From positions 62,001-126,000 of the forward strand of contig JAFVGW010000035.1 in NCBI GenBank assembly GCA_017474765.1: a stretch of DNA of 64,000 nt, written 5' to 3'. The translations under genes were made by a program, and so were the position numbers. Every line of letters begins with the position of its first letter. Position 1 is the first letter of the stretch. This DNA is from Salinivirgaceae bacterium. Lineage in GTDB: Bacteria > Bacteroidota > Bacteroidia > Bacteroidales > SZUA-534. Shown piece by piece: positions 52,030 through 62,489 of this stretch. The notes under the pieces were generated by a model. That model saw only the letters and a program-made list of their open reading frames with translations, searched no databases and was not told the origin of the DNA.

Positions 52030-54306
52030 ATGAGAAAGAAAAATATAAAATATAGTGTATTACACAGTTTTACAATAATTTGTGCGGTAACAATCTTCAT
52101 GGTGCAGGTGCCGGAGTTAGCACTTGCGCAAACTGATAGCGAGGAATTTGTTGACACCGATCAACCTAAAATCGACAGCCTTCTGAATCAGACAACCCTA
52201 AATTTGCCAGATAGTCTTAAGGCAAAATATTATTGTCAGATAGCGGAAATCTCAAATAATCCCGAAATTATAAAAAAATATGCGGACCTCTCTCTTGGTT
52301 TGTGTAAAGACACAGATTACAATCTTATAGCCCGTAATAATGATAGGTTGGGTTATGCCTATCATTTGACTGGAGAAAATGAGGAGTCTATTTCTGCTTA
52401 TCAAAAAAGCATTGATTATTCAAAAAAAAATAACGACTTGTGTGTGCTGGCAGAAGCATATACAGGAATATCAAGTATTTATGATGATTTGAACAACCTT
52501 GACAGCGCTGTCAGCTATGTAAACAGTGCGCTGGTAATATTCACACGGCTGAAAGACACAGCATCCATTGCTTCCTGTTATAATAATTTGGGCAGATTTC
52601 ATGGAAACAGAGGTTTGATTAAGAATGCTGTTTTTTATTTCAGCGAAGGCTTAAAAATGGATTCTCTTTCTGGTAATAGGCTTGGTTATGCACGGAATTT
52701 ATGCAATCTTGCGCAAATGATGATGTGTGATTCAGCCCCTGATTTTTTAACTGCAAAAAACAATGTTGTAAAGGCGGTGCCGATTTTCGATTCGATAGGC
52801 GGTCACAACAGATATATTGCATATAATCTATTGGCTACAATTTATATCCGACTTGCCCAAAAAACCGGTGAAAAAAAGTATGCCGACAGCTGTCTTATTT
52901 ACAATAAAAAGTCTGAACCATTGTATAAAATTTCTGGCAGAGCACCGGATTACTACGACTATATTTACACTTATGTTGAATATCTGGTGTTTTATAAGAA
53001 CTACAACAAAGCTATTGAGACAATGCGTGGGTTGGAAAGCACTTTTAATGATGAGACAACACCAGTGGATTATAGAAATTACCATAATAATTTAAGAGAG
53101 ATTTATTTTATTATGGGTGACTACAAAAATGCCTATGAGCATTTAAAGAAAGCCGATGAATATGATAAAGTCAGCCTGAACGACAGCACAATGGAAGTGC
53201 TTTCCGATGCAAAAGCGCAGCAGGCTGTTATGATAGAAAAACTGGAACACGAAAAAACAGAGGCCGTCCTTACCGCCGAAAAAAGCCGAATGAGGGTGAT
53301 AATCACTTCACTTTGGGTTGGATTGGCATTAGTGCTGATAGTCATAGGGTTGGTCGTCAGGGTTTTGGTAATCAAGAAGCGGGCAAATGCCGAACTATTG
53401 GAGAAGAACGCCATTCTGATTGAACAAAAAGAGGAGATTCAAGCCCAGCGCGATGAGATTGCGGTTCAGCGTGACCATATTGAAGAACAGCGCGACACCA
53501 TCAAAGCGCAAAGCGACGAGATTCAGGCCAGCATAAACTACGCCCGCCGAATCCAGCGCTCGCTGCTTACGCCTGCGTCAACAATCGACAGTATCTTCCC
53601 CGACCATTTCCTGCTCTACAAGCCGCGCAACATTGTCAGCGGCGATTACTACTGGATAGGCCAGTTTGGCGACAACAAGGTCTGCATTGTGGCCGACTGC
53701 ACGGGCCACGGTGTGCCGGGCGGATTTATGAGTGTGTTGGGAATGACAAACTTGAATTATATTGTAGGTCAGACGGTTAGCCCCGAAGAGATTCTTAACC
53801 GCCTGCGCGATGCCATAATCATGAATCTGCGTCAGCGCGAGGATGACCCCACCGCCCTGCAGGACGATGATGAGCCCGATTCGGTTATTGCCCGCAGCAC
53901 CGACGGCATGGATGCGGCGGTTTATGTGGTGAACGAGCGGCAGATGACGCTCACCTTTGCGGGAGCCAACAATCCGCTTGTGCTCATTCGCGGCAGCGAG
54001 ATTCAACTGCTCAAAGCCGACCGAATGCCTGTTGGCATTTACGCGCGCCTTACCCCGTTTGCCTGCACCACCGTTGAATTGCGGAAAGGCGACTGCATTT
54101 ACACCTATTCCGACGGCTACCAGGACCAGTTCGGCGAAGGAACCGACAAGAAATTCATGGGCAGCCGTCTGCGAAACCTTCTGCTTGAAATACACAATCG
54201 CCCGATGGCTGAGCAGAAAGAGATTCTGAACCGCGAGTACGAGCAGTGGCGCGGCCCCGCCAGCAACCAAACCGACGATGTGGTGATTATGGGTGTGAGA
54301 ATATAG
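52030..54306 (+). CDS. TPR-transmembrane-SpoIIE serine phosphatase (first copy)
   Basis: A 758-residue signalling protein. It has an N-terminal signal or anchor (about 10-33), then about 380 residues of periplasmic TPR repeats (YAYHLTGENEESISAYQKSI, EAYTGISSIYDDLNNLDSAV). A transmembrane helix follows (about 422-445), then a coiled coil with repeated EIQAQRDEIAVQRD units. The C-terminal PP2C/SpoIIE domain has metal aspartates in SGDYYWIG, ADCTGHGVPGGFMS, YTYSDGYQDQFG and QTDDVVIMGV. It probably dephosphorylates a cytoplasmic protein in response to a periplasmic signal. No anti-sigma kinase or antagonist gene is adjacent. A second, closely related gene follows. Confidence 0.92.
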   Translation: MRKKNIKYSVLHSFTIICAVTIFMVQVPELALAQTDSEEFVDTDQPKIDSLLNQTTLNLPDSLKAKYYCQIAEISNNPEIIKKYADLSLGLCKDTDYNLIARNNDRLGYAYHLTGENEESISAYQKSIDYSKKNNDLCVLAEAYTGISSIYDDLNNLDSAVSYVNSALVIFTRLKDTASIASCYNNLGRFHGNRGLIKNAVFYFSEGLKMDSLSGNRLGYARNLCNLAQMMMCDSAPDFLTAKNNVVKAVPIFDSIGGHNRYIAYNLLATIYIRLAQKTGEKKYADSCLIYNKKSEPLYKISGRAPDYYDYIYTYVEYLVFYKNYNKAIETMRGLESTFNDETTPVDYRNYHNNLREIYFIMGDYKNAYEHLKKADEYDKVSLNDSTMEVLSDAKAQQAVMIEKLEHEKTEAVLTAEKSRMRVIITSLWVGLALVLIVIGLVVRVLVIKKRANAELLEKNAILIEQKEEIQAQRDEIAVQRDHIEEQRDTIKAQSDEIQASINYARRIQRSLLTPASTIDSIFPDHFLLYKPRNIVSGDYYWIGQFGDNKVCIVADCTGHGVPGGFMSVLGMTNLNYIVGQTVSPEEILNRLRDAIIMNLRQREDDPTALQDDDEPDSVIARSTDGMDAAVYVVNERQMTLTFAGANNPLVLIRGSEIQLLKADRMPVGIYARLTPFACTTVELRKGDCIYTYSDGYQDQFGEGTDKKFMGSRLRNLLLEIHNRPMAEQKEILNREYEQWRGPASNQTDDVVIMGVRI

Positions 54307-54444
54307 ATTGAAGGACTGATTAATTGATTGCTGGAAATATTATAAATTGCTGCGACTATGAAATCCGGCATCAGCTGCGAATAATTCACTCTTTGGCTTT
54401 TTCAAATCATTTTTTATAAATTTGTTTGTCATTTGAAATTGTGT

Positions 54445-56847
54445 ATGAGCAATTTTAGCGCAAACAGAATTGTAAGTCGCACTCCGTCGTTAAGGCTGTT
54501 TTTTGCTTTTCTAACGACGTCGGTTTTGCTTTTGTTGCAGCAAAAGGCTTATTGTCAAGACAATGGGCTGGACACCTTAAAGTTTGCCGAGCCGGAGCAT
54601 TTCGATTTCAGCAAGCCCATCGTCATTATTAAACACGAGCCCGACATTGAGAAGGCAAAGAAATACTGCAAGATGGCTGCCGCTTCCGACAACATCGACA
54701 CCATAATGAAATACGCTGTGCTCTCGTTGGAATACTGCGGGCCAACCGATTCCGCCCTGCTCTCTTCCGATTACTACGAACTCGGTTATGCCTATTATAT
54801 AAAGGACGATGCGCGCGATGCGTTGGAATACACTTTTAAGGCGATTCATGTGTATGGCGACTCGGTTAAAAACGAATTTGTGGCGCAGGCTTGTCTTGGG
54901 GGGGCTTTGTTACGAGGATTTGAACATCCCCGACAGCATCTTCTATTATTTCAACCGCGCGCTCAACATTTACATCACTTTGCAGGACACGGCTGGTGTT
55001 TGCCAGACATACAAAGACATTGGCGATGTGTACACCAACATGAAAATGTTCTCGAATGCCGAAGAAGCCTACAGTAAGGCTTTGTTATATTCGTCTCTCT
55101 CGAACGACACTCTGGATATGGCCACATACTATCGGTGCATTGGCCAGCTGCTATCGAAAAAATCGGACACTTTGGTCAACAACGCTATCGAAAATCTGAA
55201 AAAATCAATCTCTTTGTTTGAGTCGAAAGAGACTGACAATGAGAATTATATAACCATAAAGCATTGGACGTACACCGACCTTGCACGCACCTATATCAAA
55301 GTGGCGAACCAGACAGGAAACCGGGCTTACGCCGACAGCTGCTTTTGTATATCAGCAAGGTTGGCGATTACAATCTGAAAGTTGGCGACCCCTTCAGTTA
55401 CCTTCTCGACCGCTACACATATACTGATTATCTTGTGTTTTTCCACAGGTACGATGAAGCTTTGGCCAACTTGCTGAAACTGCGGAGGTATTTCGACGAT
55501 GACACCCCCGTCGCCGACCGGAAAACCTATCACAGGCGGCTTTACGAGGTCTATCTGCTTCTTGAAGATTACAAAAACGCTCTGGCCAACTACGAGAAAT
55601 ACGATGAATACAAGTCGGAGCAGGTGAATGAGAACACTCTTAACTCGATAAAGAACGCCGAGGTGGAGCGCACGCGGATGATTGAGGCGCTGAAACGCGA
55701 GAACGAGGAGAAGCTTCACACCGCCGAACGCCGCCGGATGCGCATTGTCAACATCGCCCTCATTGGTGGCTTGGGATTGTTCCTGCTGCTGATATTCTAC
55801 ATTGCCAGAATGCTGCGTATCAAGCATAAAGCCCACGCCGTGGTTTCGGAGAAAAATGCCCTTCTTGCGGAGCAAAACAAACTTTTGGCCGACCAGGCTG
55901 AAGAAATCCACGCACAAAATGATGAGATTCAGGCACAAAACGACGAGATAAGGGAGCAAAACGAGGAAATCCAGGCGCAGAACGATTTGTTAGTTGAGCA
56001 AAAGGCAGAGATATTGGCGCAAGCCCGGACCATCAAAGAGCAGAGCGAGGAGATTCACGACAGCATCAACTATGCCCGCCGCATACAGCGATCGCTGCTC
56101 ACACCGTCGAAAACCATAGCGCGCATCTTCCCCGATTATTTTGTGCTCTACAAACCGCGGAATGTGGTCAGCGGCGACTATTACTGGGTGGGCCAGTTTG
56201 GCGACAACAAAGTGAGCATTGTGGCCGACTGCACAGGCCATGGCGTGCCAGGCGGATTCCTGAGCGTGTTGGGGATGGCCAATCTGAATTACATTGTTGG
56301 TCAGGAAGTTACCCCCGACATGATTCTGAACCACTTGCGCGAGGCCATCATCACAAATCTGCGCCAGCGTTCCGATGTCCACACCGCTCTTCACGATGCC
56401 GAGCACCCATCAGCACAAGGGGACTTGAACGACCGCAGCCGCGATGGTATGGACGTGGCGGTTTATATTGTCAACGAGAAGTTGATGAAACTCTCATACG
56501 CAGGTGCCAACAATCCGCTTGTGCTCATCCGCGACAGCGAAGTCCAGGTGCTTAAACCCGACCGAATGCCCGTTGGCATCCATGAGTGCCTCGACCCGTT
56601 CCAATGCACCACCATCGATATTCGGCAAGGCGACTGCCTCTACACCTTCTCCGATGGTTTCCAGGACCAGTTCGGAGTTGAAACCGGCAAGAAATTTATG
56701 AGCAAGCGCCTCCGCGAATTGCTGCTCGAAATCCACCAACAGCCAATGGCCGAACAGAAAAAGATTCTTAACGTTGTTTACGAGGAATGGCGCGGCCCTG
56801 CCAGCAACCAAACCGACGACGTGGTTATTATGGGTGTGAGAATTTAG
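54445..56847 (+). CDS. TPR-transmembrane-SpoIIE serine phosphatase (second copy), two frameshifts
   Basis: A paralogue of the preceding gene with the same layout: signal peptide (FFAFLTTSVLLLLQQKAYCQ), TPR region, transmembrane helix near base 55770, coiled coil (EEIHAQNDEIQAQNDEIREQ) and SpoIIE domain (SGDYYWVG, ADCTGHGVPGGFLS, QTDDVVIMGV). The frame is broken twice. An extra G in the GGGGGGG run at 54898-54904 moves frame 1 to frame 2. A missing T at 55343-55346 moves it back (DSCF then YISKVGDYNLKVG). Correcting both gives one product of about 800 residues. The compensating pair at homopolymers fits sequencing error, though G7 could also be a phase-variable tract. Uncorrected calls would be 54445-55077, about 54809-55378 and about 55264-56847. 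The intact SpoIIE domain lies in the last. ATG 54445 is preferred over TTG 54433. Confidence 0.85.
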
Positions 56848-56862
56848 GCGAACGTAATTGTA

Positions 56863-58098
56863 TCATTCTCTGTTTTCCTCAAAATCCTTTTCGGCATCAT
56901 CTTTTTTCCGAGTGACTGTCAGTGCGCTGTGGATTGTCTCGGCGCCGTATTTGCGGTTGATGTCGTCGAGTGCCTGCATCAGTTTTCGGCTTTTGCCGAT
57001 GTCGTTGTTGCTGAAAAGGTCGAGTTGTACGGCGGCGGAGTGAGTAATGTCGGTCAGAACCACCCCCAATTTCTTATACATGAAGCCAGGCATGTAAATG
57101 CTGTCGAGCAATTGCATGGCAACGTTTGTTATTACGCGGGTGTCCTGCGATGGTACCGGCATTTTGAGCGAATTGTCGGCCGCCCTTTGCTTGAGGTCGG
57201 GCCGATGGCGGTTGGTGCGGATAAAAACCATCACGGTTTGGCACATGCTGTTTTGCTCGCGCAGTTTGCGGGCCAGTTTTGACACAAACTCCGAAATCAG
57301 TTCACGCAGTTTCTGAATGTCGTCGGTCATGTAGGCGAAGGTTTGCGAGTGCGACATGCTTTTCTGCATCGAATCGCGGTCGATGCTGATGACGCTTTGG
57401 CCATGCAGCTCCTGCCAAGTGTGCAGGCCTGCGGTTTTCATAGTGTGGCTGACGTATTGCTCCGACAATTGAGCAAAATCGAGAGCTGTTGCAACGCTGT
57501 TCGCTGTAAGGAATTTTGAGAATTTCCGACCGATGCCCCACACTTCGCCAATGGGTAGTCCGGCAAGCGCCTTCTGACGGTTGGCCTCCGAAAGCACACA
57601 GATGCCGCCATATCCGGCATAGTGTTTCGCATACCATGTGGCCACCTTTGCCAATGTGTAGGTTTGCGAGCATCCGCAGCTGACAGGAATGTCTGTCTCT
57701 TTGGCAATCAGGTCTTTAACCATCTTTACGTAGCGGCGCACCTCAGCCTCATCGTCAACAGGAATTTCGCCAAAAAACTCATCGATGCTGTACTGCACAA
57801 AATCTTGGATAATATCTTGTTCCACAACAGATTGCATGATTCGCTTCGATGTGCTTCTATACTTTTCGTGATTGACGTCGAACATGACAACTCCATTATC
57901 GTGAATGAGTTTTCGCACCTGAAAAACAGGATTGCCACGTTTCAGCCCCAACCGCTTGGCTTCTGGCGTGAGCGCCAAAATCACACCGCCGCCAGCCTCG
58001 TTATTGTTGGCCACAACAACGGGCTTTCCGTATAATTCGGGATGAAATGCCACCTCGCAGCTGGCAAAAAACGTATTGCAATCGATGTGTATAATCAT
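56863..58098 (-). CDS. Y-family DNA polymerase, UmuC-like
   Basis: A translesion polymerase of 411 residues from ATG 58098. It opens with the catalytic MIIHIDCNTFFASCEVAF, followed by GKPVVVANNNEAGGGVILA and SIDEFFGEIP with the second acidic pair. Then come the helix-hairpin-helix LPIGEVWGIGRK, a little-finger domain and a C-terminal DUF4113-type segment (KLMQALDDINRKYGAETIHSA) typical of UmuC. No umuD-like gene is adjacent, so it may act without one or with a partner elsewhere. It is convergent to the SpoIIE gene with a 15-base gap. Confidence 0.9.
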   Translation of the reverse strand: MIIHIDCNTFFASCEVAFHPELYGKPVVVANNNEAGGGVILALTPEAKRLGLKRGNPVFQVRKLIHDNGVVMFDVNHEKYRSTSKRIMQSVVEQDIIQDFVQYSIDEFFGEIPVDDEAEVRRYVKMVKDLIAKETDIPVSCGCSQTYTLAKVATWYAKHYAGYGGICVLSEANRQKALAGLPIGEVWGIGRKFSKFLTANSVATALDFAQLSEQYVSHTMKTAGLHTWQELHGQSVISIDRDSMQKSMSHSQTFAYMTDDIQKLRELISEFVSKLARKLREQNSMCQTVMVFIRTNRHRPDLKQRAADNSLKMPVPSQDTRVITNVAMQLLDSIYMPGFMYKKLGVVLTDITHSAAVQLDLFSNNDIGKSRKLMQALDDINRKYGAETIHSALTVTRKKDDAEKDFEENRE

Positions 58099-58211
58099 AG
58101 TAGCAAAGATAAGAGACAGGCACCATAAGGCAATGAAAATCGAATTTAAATCGCGCATTCGCAATCTTTCCCCTATGCGCGCCGCATACGATAGATTCTT
58201 GTTTAAAATAT

Positions 58212-58242
58212 TGTTTACAAATAAGGTATTGCCTACTTTTGT
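58212..58242 (+). promoter_or_regulatory. Promoter of purH
   Basis: TTG (58212-58214), then 20 bases, then TACTTTTG (58235-58242), a perfect TAnnTTTG. It leaves a 5' leader of about 95 bases before ATG 58342. Confidence 0.6.
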
Positions 58243-58341
58243 AAGCAGTCAAAAATTATATATTTGTGCGTTGGCGTGGTGGATTTTATTTAACCGCAAT
58301 TCGCTGATAGTCAAAACGATATTTAGTAAAAGAAAATTTTG

Positions 58342-59925
58342 ATGGCAACAAAAATTAAAAATGCACTCATATCGGTTTTTTACAAAGACCAGTTGGAACC
58401 GATTGTGAAGGAACTCGACAAACTGGGCGTTAATCTCATCTCGACAGGCGGAACCTACGATTTCATCAAAAAACTTGGCGTGAATGTGCAGACCGTTGAG
58501 TCGCTCACCACTTACCCGTCGATTCTGGGCGGACGCGTGAAGACGCTGCACCCGAAGATTTTCGGCGGCATTCTGGGCCGTCGCGACAATGCGCAGGACA
58601 ACGAGCAGATGAAGCAGTACGAGATTGACAACATCGACCTGGTGATTGTGGACCTTTACCCGTTTGAGCAGACCGTGGCAAGCGGCGCGCCTGAAGCCGA
58701 CATCATCGAGAAGATTGACATTGGCGGCATATCGCTCATCCGCGCGGCTGCAAAGAATTTCAAAGACGTGGTTATCGTTAGTTCGCGCGAGCAATATGGC
58801 GAACTGCTCGAAATCTTGCAGAAACAGGGCGCCGAGACAACGCTTGAGCAGCGCCGCGAGTTCGCACGTAAGGCTTTCGACACATCGTCGCACTACGACT
58901 CGGCCATCTTCAACTACTTCAATAAAGACAACGAAGAGTCGGAAAAAATCAGCCTGACTGGCGGCAAGGTGCTTCGCTACGGCGAGAACCCGCACCAAAA
59001 AGCCGTCTTCTATCCGTTTAAGAACACCAATCTCGAGCACACGCTGGCAGGCTCACCTTGCCTGCAGGGCAAAGAGATTTCATACAACAATATGCTCGAC
59101 GCCGACGCCGCCTGGAAGGCCGCAAGCGACGCCTACAACGCTGTTGACAATATCAAGAACAAAGTTGGCGTGGCGGTTGTTAAGCACCTGAACCCCTGCG
59201 GTTTGGCCGTGGCCGACAGCCCGATGAAGGCTCTGGAACTGGCTTGGGCGGGCGACCCTGTGAGCGCCTACGGCGGCATTGTCTGCTTCACCTGCGAGGT
59301 TGACAAACAGATTGCCGAATGGTTCACTGGCAAGTTCATCGAGATAATCATCGCACCCGCGTACACCGACGAGGCGAAAGAGGTTCTGGCAAAGAAGAAG
59401 AACCTGCGCGTGCTGGTAACGCCTGTCAAACCGACAATCACTGGCGAGAAAATGTACCGCTCGGTGAACGGCGGCCTGCTGGTTCAGGACGAGGACGAGG
59501 GAATGGACAAAGAGTACCGCCCTGTTACCGACTGCAAGTTCACCGACAAGCAGATTGACCTTGCAAAATTCGGCACACAGGCCTGCAAATACTTGAAGAG
59601 CAACTCAATGGCGCTTGTGTCGCAAGCCGCCGACGGTTCGTACTGGCTGACGGGCGCGGGAATGGGACAACCCAACCGCATCGACAGTCTGCAACGCCTG
59701 ACAGTGCCGCGCTTCAACCTGAAACAAGGCTGCTCAATTGGCGAGAGCGTGCTTATCTCTGACGCGTTCTTCCCGTTCAGCGACAGCGTTGAGGCCAGCA
59801 ACGAGTTCGGTATCAAGTACATTGTAACACCTGGCGGCAGCATCCACGACCCCGAGGTCATCGAGGCCTGCAACAAATACGGCATCGCAATGGTGTTCAC
59901 AGGAATCAGACATTTTAAACACTAG
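58342..59925 (+). CDS. purH: Bifunctional AICAR transformylase/IMP cyclohydrolase
   Basis: Catalyses the last two steps of IMP synthesis. The N-terminal MGS-like cyclohydrolase domain is seen in ALISVFYKDQLEPIVKEL, STGGTYDFIKKLG and GGRVKTLHPKIFGGIL. The C-terminal transformylase has LRYGENPHQKAVFY, the KHLNPCG block, FGTQACKYLKSNSMALV and PGGSIHDPEVIEACN. 527 residues, typical length. ATG 58342 is preferred over the TTG one codon earlier. It lies 15 bases before mreB, a frequent arrangement in Bacteroidales. GC-rich host composition. Confidence 0.97.
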   Translation: MATKIKNALISVFYKDQLEPIVKELDKLGVNLISTGGTYDFIKKLGVNVQTVESLTTYPSILGGRVKTLHPKIFGGILGRRDNAQDNEQMKQYEIDNIDLVIVDLYPFEQTVASGAPEADIIEKIDIGGISLIRAAAKNFKDVVIVSSREQYGELLEILQKQGAETTLEQRREFARKAFDTSSHYDSAIFNYFNKDNEESEKISLTGGKVLRYGENPHQKAVFYPFKNTNLEHTLAGSPCLQGKEISYNNMLDADAAWKAASDAYNAVDNIKNKVGVAVVKHLNPCGLAVADSPMKALELAWAGDPVSAYGGIVCFTCEVDKQIAEWFTGKFIEIIIAPAYTDEAKEVLAKKKNLRVLVTPVKPTITGEKMYRSVNGGLLVQDEDEGMDKEYRPVTDCKFTDKQIDLAKFGTQACKYLKSNSMALVSQAADGSYWLTGAGMGQPNRIDSLQRLTVPRFNLKQGCSIGESVLISDAFFPFSDSVEASNEFGIKYIVTPGGSIHDPEVIEACNKYGIAMVFTGIRHFKH

Positions 59926-59940
59926 AAAATAGATAGAACA

Positions 59941-60966
59941 ATGGGATTGTTTTCGTTTTTAACACAAGAACTTGCAATCGACCTTGGCACAGCCAATTCC
60001 ATAATCATCCATAACGACAAGATTGTGGTTGACGAGCCGTCGATTGTGGCCGTTGACAACAACACACAAAAGGTGATTGCCATTGGCGAAAAGGCACGAA
60101 TGATGCACGGCAAGACGCACGAGAACATCAAGACCATCCGCCCGCTGCGCGATGGTGTGATTGCCGACTTCGACGCTGCCGAGAAGATGATTCGCGGCCT
60201 TATCAGAATGGTGAACGAGAAGAAGACTCAACTTTTCTCGCCTGCTCTGAAAATCGTCATCTGCGTGCCGTCGGGCTCAACCGAGGTTGAGTTGCGTGCC
60301 GTGCGCGACTCGTCGGAACACGCTGGTGGCCGCGAGGTGCTGATGATTTACGAGCCGATGGCCGCCGCGCTTGGTATGGGCGTTGATGTTGAGGCGCCCG
60401 AGGGCCATATGGTTGTCGATATAGGCGGTGGTACCACCGAGATTGCAGTCATATCGCTGGGCGGCATTGTGTCGAACGAGTCAATCCGCATTGCAGGCGA
60501 TGAGTTCACGGAAGACATCCGCGAGTATATGCGCCATCAGCACAATATTAAGATTGGTGAGCGCACGGCCGAGGACATCAAAATCAAGGTTGGCTCGGCG
60601 CTGCCCGACTTGGACGAGCCGCCCGCAGACTACCTGGTTCGCGGACCGCACCAAATGACGGCCCTGCCGATTGAGATTCCAATCTCGTATCAGGAAATCG
60701 CTCACTGCCTTGACCGCTCTATCAGCAAGATTGAGACGGCCATTCTGGCAACACTCGAGCACACGCCGCCCGAGTTGTACGCCGACATCTACCGCAAGGG
60801 CATCTTCCTTGCTGGCGGCGGCGCACTGCTGCGCGGATTGGACAAGCGTCTGACCGAGAAGACGAAGATTCCGTTCCACGTTGCCGAAGACCCGCTGCAC
60901 TGCGTGGCACGCGGTACAGGCATCGCGCTGAAAAACTCGCACCGATTCAAATTCTTGATTAAATAA
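59941..60966 (+). CDS. mreB: Rod shape-determining protein MreB
   Basis: A 341-residue actin-like cytoskeletal ATPase that guides cell-wall elongation. Phosphate-binding and nucleotide motifs are AIDLGTANSIIIHND, VVDIGGGTTEIAVISLGG and FLAGGGALLRGLDKRL; YEPMAAALGMG is the connecting motif. Full length. It follows purH closely and is followed by a terminator (60972), so mreC, mreD and mrdA may be read from a separate promoter or by read-through. Confidence 0.97.
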   Translation: MGLFSFLTQELAIDLGTANSIIIHNDKIVVDEPSIVAVDNNTQKVIAIGEKARMMHGKTHENIKTIRPLRDGVIADFDAAEKMIRGLIRMVNEKKTQLFSPALKIVICVPSGSTEVELRAVRDSSEHAGGREVLMIYEPMAAALGMGVDVEAPEGHMVVDIGGGTTEIAVISLGGIVSNESIRIAGDEFTEDIREYMRHQHNIKIGERTAEDIKIKVGSALPDLDEPPADYLVRGPHQMTALPIEIPISYQEIAHCLDRSISKIETAILATLEHTPPELYADIYRKGIFLAGGGALLRGLDKRLTEKTKIPFHVAEDPLHCVARGTGIALKNSHRFKFLIK

Positions 60967-60971
60967 TTAGC

Positions 60972-61009
60972 GATTGTGCCTGTCGGTTTCTGATGGGCAC
61001 AATCTTTTT
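60972..61009 (+). terminator. Intrinsic terminator after mreB
   Basis: GATTGTGCC and GGCACAATC form a 9-bp stem, then TTTTT. A GAAGGATTGAA low-complexity repeat follows. Confidence 0.8.
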
Positions 61010-61075
61010 GAAGGATTGAAGGATTGAATAACTGAAGGGTTGAATAGGGTATGATTTAGAAATTTAGTGCACGCC

Positions 61076-61103
61076 GTAGAGACGTGGCGCGCCGCGTCTC
61101 TAC
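61076..61103. repeat. 28-bp intergenic palindrome
   Basis: GTAGAGACG and CGTCTCTAC flank a GGCGCGCC core, with only one off-centre mismatch. It is followed by AAACG, and CTACAAAC is shared with the palindrome at 35966-35984. No T-run follows. It is probably a dispersed palindromic repeat between mreB and mreC. Confidence 0.7.
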
Positions 61104-61153
61104 AAACGATTCACCAATTAAACCTTTCACCGATTCACCGATTAAACAGATAA

Positions 61154-61984
61154 ATGAAAAACCTGATTCTGTTCATATTGCGAAACCATTACGTGCTGCT
61201 CTTCATACTGCTTGAGAGCGTGTCGTTTGTGTTGGTTGTGCGCTACAACAGTTACCAACACACGAGTTTCATCAACTCGTCGGCGGCGGTGGCGGGGCGC
61301 GTGAACACGGTCTTCTCATCGGTGAACAACTACTTGAGCCTGAACCAACGCAATCAGGAACTGAACAACGAACTGGCGCGGCTGCGCACAATGATGCCCG
61401 AAAGTTCGAAAATCGACACGCTGGCCGCGCAGACTGCTTTCGACTCGGTTTACACGCAGCAGTATGAGTATCTGCCGTGCCGCGTCATCAGCAACTCGGT
61501 GAAGAGCGCCAACAACTTTCTGACGCTCGACATCGGCAGCAAGCACGGCGTTGAGCCTGGAATGGCTGTGGTGTCGGCAATGGGCGCGGTGGGTGTTGTC
61601 AAGGCTGTGTCGCCCAATTTCTCGTCGGTCATCAGCCTGCTGAACCAAAACCTGAAAATCAGCGCAATGCTCGAAAAGAGCGGCTACTTCGGCTCGCTGG
61701 GCTGGGAAGGCGGCGACTACCGCATTGCCAACCTTGAGGACCTGCCTGGGCACATCACGGTGCGCAAGGGCGATGTGGTGATAACAAGCGGATACTCAAC
61801 CATTTTCCCGAAAGGGGTGATGATTGGAAACGTTGAATCGGTGACGGCGCACGGCGTGAACGGCTTTATGTCGGCAAGCGTGCGGCTATCGGTTGATTTC
61901 AAGCGGCTGTCGAACGTGCAGGTGGTGCGCAATCTGCTGAAAAAGGAACAGTTGGAACTACAGGAAATGTCGGAAAATGAATAA
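61154..61984 (+). CDS. mreC: Rod shape-determining protein MreC
   Basis: A 276-residue inner-membrane protein of the elongasome. One N-terminal transmembrane helix (about 12-30, HYVLLFILLESVSFVLVV) is followed by a coiled coil (about 55-85) and the beta-rich MreC domain, with LDIGSKHGVEPGMAVVSAMG, GVVKAVSPNFSSVISLLN and VRKGDVVITSGYSTIFPKGV. It binds PBP2 and MreD. Its stop overlaps the mreD start by 8 bases. Confidence 0.95.
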   Translation: MKNLILFILRNHYVLLFILLESVSFVLVVRYNSYQHTSFINSSAAVAGRVNTVFSSVNNYLSLNQRNQELNNELARLRTMMPESSKIDTLAAQTAFDSVYTQQYEYLPCRVISNSVKSANNFLTLDIGSKHGVEPGMAVVSAMGAVGVVKAVSPNFSSVISLLNQNLKISAMLEKSGYFGSLGWEGGDYRIANLEDLPGHITVRKGDVVITSGYSTIFPKGVMIGNVESVTAHGVNGFMSASVRLSVDFKRLSNVQVVRNLLKKEQLELQEMSENE

Positions 61985-62489
61985 CGTGCTGATACGAAAT
62001 ATTATCCGTTTTGTGGTGCTGGTGCTGCTTCAGGTGGGCGTGCTGAATCAGGTTCAACTGGGCGGCTTCATCAACCCCTATCTCTACATTCTGTTTGTGA
62101 TTATGCTGCCGTTCGGCACGCCTGGCTGGCTGACGCTCGTGCTGTCGTTCGCGCTGGGTTTGAGCGTTGATATGTTCTGCAACTCGCCTGGCATTCACAC
62201 GTCGGCAACGGTGTTTGCGGGCTTTCTGCGCCCCTATATGCTCGACTCGCTGATGCCGCGCGAGACTGTTGAGCCGACCGACACACCCAACATCCGCATT
62301 TTTGGCGCGGGCTGGTTTGTGAAATACAGCCTGACGGTGGTGCTCGTCCATCACGTTTTTCTGTTTGTGGTTGAGGCGTTCAAATTCAGCAGTCTGCACC
62401 TGATTCTGTGGCGCGCTCTGTTGAGCATCGTCTTCACAATGCTGCTTATCATTTTGAGTCAATTTCTGTTCACACGTAGCAACAAATGA
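61977..62489 (+). CDS. mreD: Rod shape-determining protein MreD
   Basis: A 170-residue integral membrane protein with about five helices, for example NIIRFVVLVLLQVGVLNQV and YLYILFVIMLPF. The ATG at 61977 lies inside the mreC end, and its own stop overlaps the mrdA start (ATGA at 62486-62489). Low sequence conservation is normal for MreD; position and topology support the call. Confidence 0.9.
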   Translation: MNNVLIRNIIRFVVLVLLQVGVLNQVQLGGFINPYLYILFVIMLPFGTPGWLTLVLSFALGLSVDMFCNSPGIHTSATVFAGFLRPYMLDSLMPRETVEPTDTPNIRIFGAGWFVKYSLTVVLVHHVFLFVVEAFKFSSLHLILWRALLSIVFTMLLIILSQFLFTRSNK

